A stretch of 64,000 nt of DNA from Sphingomonas endolithica (GTDB lineage Bacteria; Pseudomonadota; Alphaproteobacteria; Sphingomonadales; Sphingomonadaceae). The notes under the pieces were generated by a model. The model searched no databases and was not told where the DNA came from. It saw only the letters and a list, made by a program, of their open reading frames with translations. Location of the stretch: contig NZ_CP103057.1 in assembly GCF_025231525.1 (NCBI RefSeq), positions 310,001 through 374,000 of the forward strand, given 5' to 3'. Position 1 is the first letter of the stretch. Every line of letters starts with the position of its first letter. A program made the position numbers and the translations under genes. Of the stretch, positions 52,609-61,034 are shown piece by piece.

Positions 52609-55559
52609 GCCGGAACGGGGGAAGCGCAGAGGCTGCGGTTGCCGAGTATCACGGTGGAACCGATCGACGGAATCATGGCCCGATCACGCGTTCCTATGTG
52701 AAGCGGGTCGCCGGTGACGACAGCGCCTCCCGTCCATCGACCTACGACCGGGCAAAGGCTCGGCGGCGTCAGGACGACGGACCCAGCTTGGCCAATGTGT
52801 ATGCGGCCTATCGGAGCGGCAGGATGTCGCCCGAGCAATCGGCCCAATACGAGCATGATGTGAATGCTGGCAGCATTCTCCTGCCGCCGGGAACAGCCCT
52901 TCGGCGCAAGCCCGCAGCGCCGGCGCTGCCTGCTGGAGTCATCCAAGCCTATAACAATCTCGAGAGCGGGATGACGGTCGAGCAGCGGCACCAGATCGAT
53001 CAGGATCTGCAAGACGGCCTGGTTTCCACCCCCCGGGGTGCGCGGCTCAACCCATGGCGCCCGATGACCACGGGTGAAGAGGTGAAGCGGGGGCTAGGGT
53101 TGGGCACCCGCTCGATAATCGAAGGCGTCGGCGACGTAGCGGGCCTCGTTATGAACCCGCTCAACACGTTGGTGAACGCTACGGGCATTCCGCAGAAGTT
53201 GCCCGGCCAACCGCTTGCGATGGCCAACGATCCGGGCATCAACCTGGCGGACGCGCTAGGGCTGCCCAAACCGCAGTTCGAGACCGAGCGCACGATAGAT
53301 GCAATCAGCCGCGGCGCCACGGGTGGCATGGTGACTTACGGCGCAGGAAGTCTGGCGGCGGGCGCGCGGGGGTTAACAGGTGCGGTTGGCCGTGCCGTTG
53401 CGTCGGCGCCGGTCACCGACTTCGTATCCGGCGCGACTGGAGGCGGTTCTGCTGACCTTGCCCGTAGAGAGGGATTCGGCCCGGCCGGACAGATGGCGGC
53501 TGGTCTCCTTGGCGGAGGGGCAGGTGTTGCAGGTGCTGTAGGTGCCGAGCGGACGTTGGCGCGTACCGGAGGCCGGCTTGCCGAGCTTCCAGCGTCGACC
53601 CCTAAGGAGGTTCTAATTGGCGCTGCAGATGAACTGACCGAAGAGGGGCAGGAAATGGTCGCGCGTCATGGCTTCTCCCCGGAGGAGATCAAACGCGCAT
53701 ATGCCGATGCGGCGACACCTGGTGCTGGCCTGCCGGCGGACCGATCAGCGTCCTCGCCCCCGCCTGTACCCGAGCCGGTCGCAGCGACTCCACGCGTGAG
53801 ACAGGGCATAGATGATCCTGCGGCTGCCAACGCGCAAATCGAGCCGAACGGCGAAGGTGCCGGTCTTTCCGCCTTTGGCAAGATACAGGACGAACTTCCA
53901 GCAGCGGGAGAGAACGTTACGGCCGCTCGCTCGGTTGATCCGGATGTCGCCGCACGTCTCGACGTGCCGGCTGATCGTGCTGATCTGGGTGGGTCGCCAC
54001 AGCGCGGGGTTCAGCAGGCGCCCCTGACGCCAGTTGCGCCATTCGACCAGGCTTCCGCCGTCAGCGGCCGCACCCCCTTAGACCGCACTAGCGAGGCGGA
54101 AGCACTTGGCATCCCGCTTACGCGGGGGCAGGCCACACAGGATTTTGCAACGCAGGACGCGGAACAGACCCTGCGGGCACAAGCGTCGCGTGACGGCGAC
54201 AAGGCGCGGATCTTCCTCACCGATCAGGCCGATAAGATCAAAACGGCGGTAACGCAGTTGCGAGAAGCGTTTGGCCCGACCTATGCCGCCCGCACAGAGC
54301 GAGGGCAGGCCGTCAAGGATGCCCTGCGCGAATTGCGTGACCGAGGGAAGGCGGGGATCAATGCGCTATACAGGGAGGCCGAGTCGATGGGCGGCGGCGC
54401 GTTGCCGCTCAAAGCTGAACCCATCGTAGATGCGGCCAAGCGCGTGCTTGTGGAAGCGGACGTACCGGACGGCGTGAAGAATGTCGTGCGCCAGGAGATG
54501 GCACGATATGGGCTGCTGGGGAAAGAAGCCGTCACTGCGGAGGATGGGCTTACCACGGTAAAGCTGTCGGACGGCCGCAAGATTCAGTTCTACGGCTCTC
54601 CCGAGGCTCTCACCGTCGCTAACGCCGAGACGTTTCGGCAGGCGATCAGCGCGCAGTACGCGGTGGATGGCCCCCGGAAGCTGTCGCAGGCAGTAAAGGG
54701 CGCGATAGACGGCGCGGTAGAGGCGGCGATCGAGAGTGCAGCGCGATCTGATGCAACGGGGCCGGTCGGCGCTAAACTGCAGCAGGCCCGCAGCGCGGTG
54801 GTCGCACAGAAGGAGACGTTTTCCGCAAAGGATGTAGTCCAGCGGCTAGTCGATTGGCGCAAGGGCACCAAGACAGACCTCGTCATGCCCGATCATGCCA
54901 TGAGGGAGATCTTTGCGGGCGAGATAAGCAATCTAAAGCGGATCAGGGCGCTGCTGCTTTCCGATCCGACAGACAAGAGCAAGGCCGGGTGGCGAGCCGT
55001 CCAGGCAGAGGGCTTGGGGCAACTATTCGAGAAGGCCTACACGGTGAATGCGAACATCGGCGGCGGCTCCCTCGGGTCGATCAGTGGCGCGAAACTCAAC
55101 AGTGAGATCGTCAGGTTCGGCATCCCAAAGCTAAAAGTGTTGCTCGATGAAGCTGACTTTAACCGCTTGATGAGCCTGCGGCGGGTAATTGGTGAGGCAA
55201 CCATCCCGATCCAGAACACGACGAACCCAAGTGGCTCGGCGTTCAAGCTGATGCGGTTCTTGACACCGATGGCTGCCAAGTTCTCGGGCATACCGCTGGC
55301 TGGGCCGGCGATTGACGTGGCTACGGGTTTGGTCAAGCAGGCCCGCGCCACTGCTGAGGCGCAGCGCACGCTGGCAGGTATGACCGGCTTCACGGCCAAA
55401 AGCGCAGCACGGGACGCGGCCGCGCGAGCGCCTGCGGCATCGGCACAGAAGTCAGACGAGGCAGCGGATGGTCTGATCCGACAACTCGTGGCTGCCGTGC
55501 AGGCAGGGCGCCTTGTCCCATCAGTCATCGCGTCGATCGGCGGCCCATCGGACGAGTAG
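52605..55559 (+). CDS. Large ejection protein (T7 gp16-like), with C-terminal half of the transglycosylase domain
   Basis: A 984-residue protein. Residues 1-35 (SRNGGSAEAAVAEYHGG then RSYVKRVAG) complete the transglycosylase domain started upstream. The remaining 900-odd residues have Ala/Gly-rich, possibly membrane-inserting stretches (about 200-310) and long helices. A transglycosylase head on a very long internal virion protein is the layout of T7 gp16, which opens the cell wall during DNA entry. Overlap with the upstream frame is ATGA, so coupled translation or -1 frameshifting could yield the full protein. Confidence 0.75.
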   Translation: MSRNGGSAEAAVAEYHGGTDRRNHGPITRSYVKRVAGDDSASRPSTYDRAKARRRQDDGPSLANVYAAYRSGRMSPEQSAQYEHDVNAGSILLPPGTALRRKPAAPALPAGVIQAYNNLESGMTVEQRHQIDQDLQDGLVSTPRGARLNPWRPMTTGEEVKRGLGLGTRSIIEGVGDVAGLVMNPLNTLVNATGIPQKLPGQPLAMANDPGINLADALGLPKPQFETERTIDAISRGATGGMVTYGAGSLAAGARGLTGAVGRAVASAPVTDFVSGATGGGSADLARREGFGPAGQMAAGLLGGGAGVAGAVGAERTLARTGGRLAELPASTPKEVLIGAADELTEEGQEMVARHGFSPEEIKRAYADAATPGAGLPADRSASSPPPVPEPVAATPRVRQGIDDPAAANAQIEPNGEGAGLSAFGKIQDELPAAGENVTAARSVDPDVAARLDVPADRADLGGSPQRGVQQAPLTPVAPFDQASAVSGRTPLDRTSEAEALGIPLTRGQATQDFATQDAEQTLRAQASRDGDKARIFLTDQADKIKTAVTQLREAFGPTYAARTERGQAVKDALRELRDRGKAGINALYREAESMGGGALPLKAEPIVDAAKRVLVEADVPDGVKNVVRQEMARYGLLGKEAVTAEDGLTTVKLSDGRKIQFYGSPEALTVANAETFRQAISAQYAVDGPRKLSQAVKGAIDGAVEAAIESAARSDATGPVGAKLQQARSAVVAQKETFSAKDVVQRLVDWRKGTKTDLVMPDHAMREIFAGEISNLKRIRALLLSDPTDKSKAGWRAVQAEGLGQLFEKAYTVNANIGGGSLGSISGAKLNSEIVRFGIPKLKVLLDEADFNRLMSLRRVIGEATIPIQNTTNPSGSAFKLMRFLTPMAAKFSGIPLAGPAIDVATGLVKQARATAEAQRTLAGMTGFTAKSAARDAAARAPAASAQKSDEAADGLIRQLVAAVQAGRLVPSVIASIGGPSDE

Positions 55560-55913
55560 CTATCCTCCGGCGGTTGCGATCATCGCGGCCAAAGCCAGCA
55601 TGACGACGGATATTCCGCATGCCCAAGCTAAGCGTTGCCCGACATTGATCGGGGGAGGAATGACCGAGTGCGAACGGGCCTGTTGAGGAGCGGGATCGTC
55701 CCTCGTCGCATCATGTGCGTATTGATCAACGTCGATGCCTGTTTTGATGGCGGAGTACGCAGCGTTGATCGCTTGGGCACGCTCATGGCCTTCATCTGGT
55801 GGGCCGCGCCATCGATCGGGATGGTACTTCTTCATCAGGGCACGATACGCGGCCTCAACGACCTCTGGCTCAGCCCCCGGCTGTAATCCTAGCGTTTCAT
55901 AGGGAGCTGGCAT
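55560..55913 (-). CDS. Membrane-anchored J-domain protein
   Basis: A 117-residue protein: J-domain with MPAPYETLGLQPGAEPEVVE and the HPD motif in ALMKKYHPDRW, a Pro-rich linker, then a C-terminal membrane helix (LAWACGISVVMLALAAMIAT). It would recruit and stimulate a DnaK chaperone at the membrane. It lies antisense between phage structural units, so it may be a moron gene. The MPAPYET start matches the J-domain edge better than the ATG 84 bases upstream. Confidence 0.8.
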   Translation of the reverse strand: MPAPYETLGLQPGAEPEVVEAAYRALMKKYHPDRWRGPPDEGHERAQAINAAYSAIKTGIDVDQYAHDATRDDPAPQQARSHSVIPPPINVGQRLAWACGISVVMLALAAMIATAGG

Positions 55914-56170
55914 CCGACCTGTGCGTATCACAATCCGGGTCGTTGGGGCTATCAACTGTGCTATCTCGCATGTTGCCACTGACGCCATGTGCAACAAGTT
56001 GTCGATAATCTTTCACCCGGCGCCGAAACGCAAAATCCTGATGGTCAGTGCGCAGCGTCGATCCTGCGTATGTGGTGCGAGCTTTAGACACCATCATCGA
56101 TATCATTGATCCGGTGAACCACAGACAAGGTGGCATCGCGCCATAACCACGAAGTAACGCTATAGGCCTC
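55914..56170. other. Noncoding stretch before late promoter 2
   Basis: No frame with a ribosome site or family similarity on either strand. It probably carries the promoter of the J-domain gene on the minus strand. Together with the promoter and stem-loop that follow, the gap to the leader ORF at 56256 is about 340 bases. Confidence 0.5.
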
Positions 56171-56199
56171 TTGTAAGAACTGCCCTCATCCGGTAGTGT
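56171..56199 (+). promoter_or_regulatory. Phage late promoter, copy 2
   Basis: TTGTAA at 56171-56176, 17-base spacer, TAGTGT at 56194-56199. Conserved downstream block GATGCTGACGCCTGCTCCGG matches copy 1 at all but one position. Confidence 0.65.
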
Positions 56200-56226
56200 T
56201 TTGCATCGGATGCTGACGCCTGCTCC

Positions 56227-56257
56227 GGGGCACATCTCCTGTTCTGGAGAGTGCTTT
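56227..56257 (+). promoter_or_regulatory. Stem-loop hiding the leader-ORF Shine-Dalgarno, copy 2
   Basis: GGGGCAC (56227-56233) can pair with GTGCTTT (56251-56257, last three by G-U), and TCTCC (56235-56239) with GGAGA (56246-56250). GGAG is the ribosome site of the leader ORF. Pairing partners differ from copy 1 yet pairing is kept. Confidence 0.55.
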
Positions 56258-56342
56258 GCCGTTGCCCGATAACCTTACCGCTCTCCACACATCTTTGCAG
56301 TTCGACCTTGCCAGCGCTGCGCGGGAAGGTGTCGTAGATTGA
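56256..56342 (+). CDS. 28-codon leader ORF, copy 2
   Basis: TTG start: (M)PLPDNLTALHTSLQFDLAS then AAREGVVD, stop TGA overlapping the TTG of the next gene. Exactly 28 codons as in copy 1. Some similarity remains (M.L....T, DLA.S). A rare start codon and hidden ribosome site suggest low or controlled translation. Confidence 0.45.
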   Translation: MPLPDNLTALHTSLQFDLASAAREGVVD

Positions 56343-57598
56343 CCTACAATCCAAACGGCACGGTTGCTGAAATCCTCGCCGGACTTAACGCGCGGATTAC
56401 GGCTGCAGGCGCTGCGCCCTTGGCGTATAATCCGAACGACACCATTGCTGACATCATCGCCGGCTTTAAGGTCCGTATCGCTGCAATTGCTACGCCCACC
56501 CCAGCCCCCGCCTTCACCACGCAGCCCACAATCATCAGCGACGGCACGCCACAGGTAGGCGAGGTCGCAGCGCTCGATCCCGGCGTGGTGGAGAACGGAA
56601 GCATCGGAACGCGCCGCCTGTTCAAGGACGGCGCAGACTTCGCGGACGCCTCGGCCGGCTCAATCCAGTGGGCGACTGTCGGCGCCTACAAGCTGCGGGT
56701 GTATATTGCTGGCACCAGCATCTTTGCGGACAGCGCGGTGGTCACGGTTGCAGCGGCACCGGTAGCAGGAGCAACGCCCGCGCCCGTGCTTTCCATTCCT
56801 GACAACTTCGTCAGCGGCACGAACCCGCCGCGCGTGAAGATGGAGATCCCCGGCCCGCCGTTCGACAAGACGCTGTTCAAGGCCGTGGTCGAGTGGGATT
56901 ACAACGCGTCTGGCGCGTTTGCCTACAGCGCAGGTCGATCGGCGGAGATCGCGGATCTGATGGCGTTTGCGGACGCGGAGGATTACACGATCGCGGGCCT
57001 TGTCAATCAGCCAGCGCCGGGTCCGTTTCGCATGCGCTCGCGCTTCGTACGGCTGGCGGATAGTGTAGCGGGGCCTGACAGCAACTACTTCATCGACACA
57101 CTCGCTGCGCCTGTGGTCGCACCCGCCGCGTTTGATCCGGCGACGAAGGATGCCGCGATCGGGCTCACCGATACTAACCGGACGACAACGCAGCTCTACC
57201 CCGGCGCCGGCGATCAGTACGCGTACAGCACCATCGCGCGCGGCATTGGGGCGGAGCTGACACTCACGATCGGAACCGGAGCCGGTGCATTTGTAACGGG
57301 GATGGCCAGCGCAACGACCGCCGCAAGTGTAAGGCTACTGCTGACTAGCGTTGCGTACGTCGAGGTCAACGGGGTTCAGGTCAGCAGTTTCCCGACCCTC
57401 ACGAACGGCGACACCCTCCGTCTGAAGCTGGTGGCGAACGCAGACGACCCAACCAAGATTGACGTTCAGGCATCGAAGAACGGCGGAGCGGCGCGCACGT
57501 TTGCCACGGCGTCCGCGGCGAATATGTATTTCTTCGTGAAATACAACGACAACAATGGCCCTCCTGTCACTATCACCGACTATGGAAAGTGGAGTTGA
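56339..57598 (+). CDS. Phage tail-associated/appendage protein
   Basis: A 419-residue Ala/Thr-rich protein, strand-rich and with no signal peptide. The first 52 residues are a tandem repeat: YNPNGTVAEILAGLNARI and YNPNDTIADIIAGFKVRI. Then comes an Ig-like stretch (TIISDGTPQVGEVAALDPG... VGAYKLRVYI) and a lectin-like C-terminal half ending TITDYGKWS. It probably forms part of a fibre or appendage. The start is TTG overlapping the leader stop (TTGA). Confidence 0.65.
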   Translation: MTYNPNGTVAEILAGLNARITAAGAAPLAYNPNDTIADIIAGFKVRIAAIATPTPAPAFTTQPTIISDGTPQVGEVAALDPGVVENGSIGTRRLFKDGADFADASAGSIQWATVGAYKLRVYIAGTSIFADSAVVTVAAAPVAGATPAPVLSIPDNFVSGTNPPRVKMEIPGPPFDKTLFKAVVEWDYNASGAFAYSAGRSAEIADLMAFADAEDYTIAGLVNQPAPGPFRMRSRFVRLADSVAGPDSNYFIDTLAAPVVAPAAFDPATKDAAIGLTDTNRTTTQLYPGAGDQYAYSTIARGIGAELTLTIGTGAGAFVTGMASATTAASVRLLLTSVAYVEVNGVQVSSFPTLTNGDTLRLKLVANADDPTKIDVQASKNGGAARTFATASAANMYFFVKYNDNNGPPVTITDYGKWS

Positions 57599-57600
57599 TT

Positions 57601-58864
57601 ATGCGCAAGCCAACAATTCTCGCGGCGTTGCTGTTCGCCCTGTCTGCCGCCCCGGCGTTCAGTCAAGGGCGCCCGGCCAATGCAGTCGCGCAAGACGGCA
57701 GCGATGCGCCTGTGCTTGCGAATGAATTTGGGCCGCAGCCGGCAATCGCTGACGGTCTGAGCACGGCCGTAGGCGGCGGGTTGCGCAAGACCGACCCTAG
57801 CGGCCCCCCGCCATCGGCCGCTCCGGATAATCTCGGCGCGTGGCGTATTAACTGCTTCCCGACGCATTCGGCCGCAGACGACCCGATCGTCAGTCCTGGC
57901 AAGCCGGGTAAGGCACACCCACACACCTTCTTCGGGAACGTTGGGACTGACGCCAATTCGACCTACACGTCACTGCGCACAACCGGTGAAAGTACCTGCG
58001 TCAACAAACTGTGGAGATCCGCATACTGGCTGCCGGCAGTGATCGACGGCCCAGGCGTCAACGCAAAACTAATCTGGCCTCAGTCGGTGGTCGTATTATA
58101 AGCGCTTTCCCAAAACGAGTGCATATTGCACGCGCGGGAACACCTTGTTTGTCGGGAATTGCGTAGCGTTGCCGAACGGCATCCGGCTTATCTCCGGGCG
58201 CGACATGATTACCGGCACGTCGCCTACTGGCCTCGTGCGCTTCAAATGCATCGCGTACAGTAACGAGAATAGTGGCGGCTTTAGCGGGGAATATGGTTCC
58301 GACCTAGTGACAGCAGCCGCATCGTGCGGCTCGATCGTCATCCCCGGCGGCCAGACCGGCGTCAAATACTACCTCGATTTGGATGCTCACATGCCCCCGT
58401 GCTGGGATGGGGTAAATCTCGATAGCGCAAACCATCGGAGCCACATGGCCGACACGCTCAAGGTGAACGGTGTTGGAGAATTCTGTCCTAAGACGCACCC
58501 GAATCTCATTCCCACGTACGAGGCGCAGGTGCTTTATCCCATTGATAGCACGCTCAATCAGACGGGGACGTGGGCCGCCAACCAGCAGACGTGGTATCTG
58601 TCGAGTGACCGCATGCCGGGTATGGCCATCATGCGCCCGGGTACGACGTTCCACTTCGACATTCTCGACGCCGGCAACCAGGCGATTAAGAAGATCTGGA
58701 CTGACAACTGCATCGACCTGATGCTGAACTGCTCAGCTGGCGTACTAGGCGACGGGACGGGGCTGACCCCCGATCCGAACATCATTCAAACGCAACATGC
58801 CAAGACGCCACGCCCCAAGATGACGATGGAGGCGGCGCACGGCACCATCCACGGGCCGATGTGA
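57601..58864 (+). pseudogene. DUF1996 secreted protein split by a +1 frameshift
   Basis: Frame one (57601-58101): signal peptide MRKPTILAALLFALSAAPAF, then DUF1996 marks WRINCFPTHSAADDPIV, HPHTFFGNVG and RSAYWLPAVI, ending QSVVVL at TAA 58099. Frame two takes over at 58094 with YYKRFPKTSAYC, continuing to 58864 (LPNGIRLISGRDM, CWDGVNLDSANHRSHMAD). Dropping one base near 58093 restores one 420-residue protein (QSVVYYKRF). DUF1996 proteins are mostly fungal or actinobacterial secreted proteins of unknown role. GGAG lies 6-7 bases before the ATG. Confidence 0.75.
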
Positions 58865-58981
58865 ATGCCCTGGTATTCGGGATGAAGGATGTCCCGTTCG
58901 GCACAGCGGTTGGCTGGACAGGTTAGGCCCGCTCTGGGATAAGCCAGTAACAATGGCAATCATCAAGAGCGGATCGGCCTT

Positions 58982-60103
58982 ATGCAGAGCTCGGCCGGTA
59001 TCAAGCGCTTCGGTAACCACGAGAACGCCTTTGGGTTTCTACGGCTTTTTTTCGCCTCTCTCGTCATCGTTTCACACACGCCCGAGCTGGTGGATGGCAA
59101 TCGAAACCGCGAACTGTTGACACGGTTTTTCGGCACGATTTCCTTTGGCGAGTTAGCTGTAGACGCCTTTTTCCTCATCAGCGGTTATCTGATTCTGGGG
59201 AGCTATCTCAAACTACCGAAGGTTTGGCCGTACCTCAGCAAGCGCATTGCTCGGCTTTATCCGGCGTTCATCGTTGCCTCATTCCTATCGTTCGCGCTTG
59301 TCGCTCCGCTAAGTGGCGGCAGTGCCGCCCTTGCCCACCTAACAACCTGGATCAAATCGGTGGTGTGGATGGCGTTGCTCCAGCCCCCGGTCGTGCCCGG
59401 TTCCTTCGTCGGGTCAAGTGTTCCGGTGCTCAACGATGCAATGTGGACGATTGCCTACGAGTTTCGGTGCTACCTTCTAGTGCTCGCCCTCGGCCTGATG
59501 GGAGCTTTCCGATATCCCCGAGTTATTGTTGCGCTCGCTGTGGGGTGTCTCGCCCTTTATCAAATTATCCCGTCTACATTCTGGCAGGGAGGCTGGGGCG
59601 TCCATCACATTGATGCCGTATTGGGTAATCCCGGACCCTCTAGGCGGTTGACTGGCATTTACCTAATGGGATGCGTCTTTTTTCTTTATCGTGATTCCAT
59701 AAAGTTCACTCGGGAAGCGGTCGCGATCGCCGCCATAGTTTTGTTCGGCTCCCTGTTCATCCCGTGGGCGGCAGAGCCAGCAGTCGCGACTTTTGGCGCT
59801 TACATCATATTTGCCGTGGCCCAAGGCAAAGTTGGCGTTCTTAACCGGATCAACAACCGGAATGATATTTCGTATGGCGTTTATCTCTACGCTTGGCCGA
59901 TCGAGCAATTATTGATGTGGTATTGGCCTGGGTTGCCGCTCCTCGCTCTTGGGCTGCTTACCTTCGCAATCGCATGCGGATGCGGATGGCTAAGCTGGCT
60001 GTATGTAGAGCGTCCGGTCATGCGGCTGCTACGTCAGCCGGACAACCCGCGCCGAACTGATGGAGCAGCGGTCATATATTCTGGGGCGTTAGGTCAAAGT
60101 TGA
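58982..60103 (+). CDS. Acyltransferase family 3 (OafA/YrhL-like) membrane protein
   Basis: A 373-residue protein with about 10 membrane helices. Marks: FGFLRLFFASLVIVSHTPEL, with the catalytic His in VSHTPE, VDAFFLISGYL, KRIARLYPAF and SYGVYLYAWPIEQ. Family members O-acylate surface polysaccharides. In prophages such genes alter O-antigen and block superinfection, which fits its place after the tail genes. It looks more A+T-rich than nearby genes, suggesting later acquisition. Confidence 0.88.
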   Translation: MQSSAGIKRFGNHENAFGFLRLFFASLVIVSHTPELVDGNRNRELLTRFFGTISFGELAVDAFFLISGYLILGSYLKLPKVWPYLSKRIARLYPAFIVASFLSFALVAPLSGGSAALAHLTTWIKSVVWMALLQPPVVPGSFVGSSVPVLNDAMWTIAYEFRCYLLVLALGLMGAFRYPRVIVALAVGCLALYQIIPSTFWQGGWGVHHIDAVLGNPGPSRRLTGIYLMGCVFFLYRDSIKFTREAVAIAAIVLFGSLFIPWAAEPAVATFGAYIIFAVAQGKVGVLNRINNRNDISYGVYLYAWPIEQLLMWYWPGLPLLALGLLTFAIACGCGWLSWLYVERPVMRLLRQPDNPRRTDGAAVIYSGALGQS

Positions 60104-60258
60104 TGGACCCCTTGATTATCGTATTAGTCGCCCTGATGCCGCTTCTGGGCTTATCCATCTGGATGGCCGGCGCAGAGAAACGTCGGCGCCGGAAGGCTTG
60201 GGGTGCATACTTCCGGCCTTCGAGGGCGAGGCGAAAGAGATGGTGGCGCTTAGGGTAG
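60103..60258 (+). CDS. Small membrane protein with Arg-rich tail (51 aa)
   Basis: MDPLIIVLVALMPLLGLSIW forms one membrane helix, then AEKRRRRKAWGAYF and RARRKRWWRLG. ATG overlaps the acyltransferase stop (TGATG), so it is coupled. It could be an accessory to the acyltransferase or a holin-like protein; neither is shown. Confidence 0.55.
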   Translation: MDPLIIVLVALMPLLGLSIWMAGAEKRRRRKAWGAYFRPSRARRKRWWRLG

Positions 60259-60544
60259 CCTCTGCATCGGCATTCCGATCAGCATCGTGCTGCGGTGCTG
60301 GATGAGGACGGCCCGCGCGCCGACTAAGGGTAAAAGTGCCATGCGAGCCGTCCGGGTCGGGCTCAGAGCTGGCAGGCCCTTTGAGTCCGACAACCTCATC
60401 TTAAGAGAGATTTAACCGAAAGCAATCCATCGGCTCGACGCGGAGCACCGTCGAATTTGGCGCCGCTGACTGTTTCGTCCCTTTTTGGTATCGATAGCGC
60501 AGCGCATGGTCGTCCGAGGCGACCCGTCGCATGCACAAACCAAA
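60259..60544. other. Stretch without supported genes
   Basis: No frame with convincing start site or similarity. A 24-codon frame starting at ATG 60340 exists but is too short to support. The hairpin that ends the minus-strand genes begins at 60545; the gene-free interval runs to 60692. Confidence 0.5.
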
Positions 60545-60583
60545 GGCGGCCCGTCGATGCCTGCAACGCCCAGACGGGCCGCC
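60545..60583 (-). terminator. Terminator of the small minus-strand genes
   Basis: GGCGGCCCGTC, 17-base loop, GACGGGCCGCC: perfect 11-base stem. On the minus strand it is followed by TTTGGTTTG, a moderate U-tract, so it likely ends the genes at 60693-61034. Confidence 0.65.
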
Positions 60584-60692
60584 CCCTTACTCAGCAGCGC
60601 AGCAATTGGAGTCTTGTGCACGGCTGGACCGCAAATTCAGCACGCAAAGGCGCTAAGATCAATACGCCACCAAACAGACAAGGTGAATTGCG

Positions 60693-60836
60693 CTAGATAT
60701 CCAGCCCGCGTCGCTCGATCTCTCCCAGCAGCCGCGTAGCCTCTGCGCCAGTCCCGTCCGTCCGCTGAAATGCTGCTAGCAAAACGCCATCGGCCATCTC
60801 GCGGATGAACTCTTCGTCGGTGACCCATCCGATCAT
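60693..60836 (-). CDS. Small hypothetical protein (47 aa)
   Basis: MIGWVTDEEFIREMADGVLL then AAFQRTDGTGAEATRLLGEI and ERRGLDI. Protein-like composition, acidic and helical. It is in the same frame as the upstream gene with a single TGA between them and no strong ribosome site. Confidence 0.5.
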   Translation of the reverse strand: MIGWVTDEEFIREMADGVLLAAFQRTDGTGAEATRLLGEIERRGLDI

Positions 60837-60875
60837 ACCGGCATGGTGCGCGCGGGTCGGTCGATTCGCAACACG

Positions 60876-61034
60876 TCATCGCAGAGCGGCAGAGTTCTCC
60901 AATTCCTTGATCGCGACGTCGAGATCGGTCGCGGTCAAGCCGCTTGGCTCATGAACGAGCCCGGCAAGTTGCTGCGCCGCCCGGAACGCCTTCAGCCGGG
61001 TCAGGGCAATATTTAGCGCCGCCTTGTCGATCAT
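60876..61034 (-). CDS. Small hypothetical protein (52 aa)
   Basis: MIDKAALNIALTRLKAFRAA then QQLAGLVHEPSGLT and DLDVAIKELENSAALR. Helical, no domain recognised. After its TGA the same frame stays open into the 47-residue gene, so the pair may once have been one gene. Confidence 0.5.
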   Translation of the reverse strand: MIDKAALNIALTRLKAFRAAQQLAGLVHEPSGLTATDLDVAIKELENSAALR

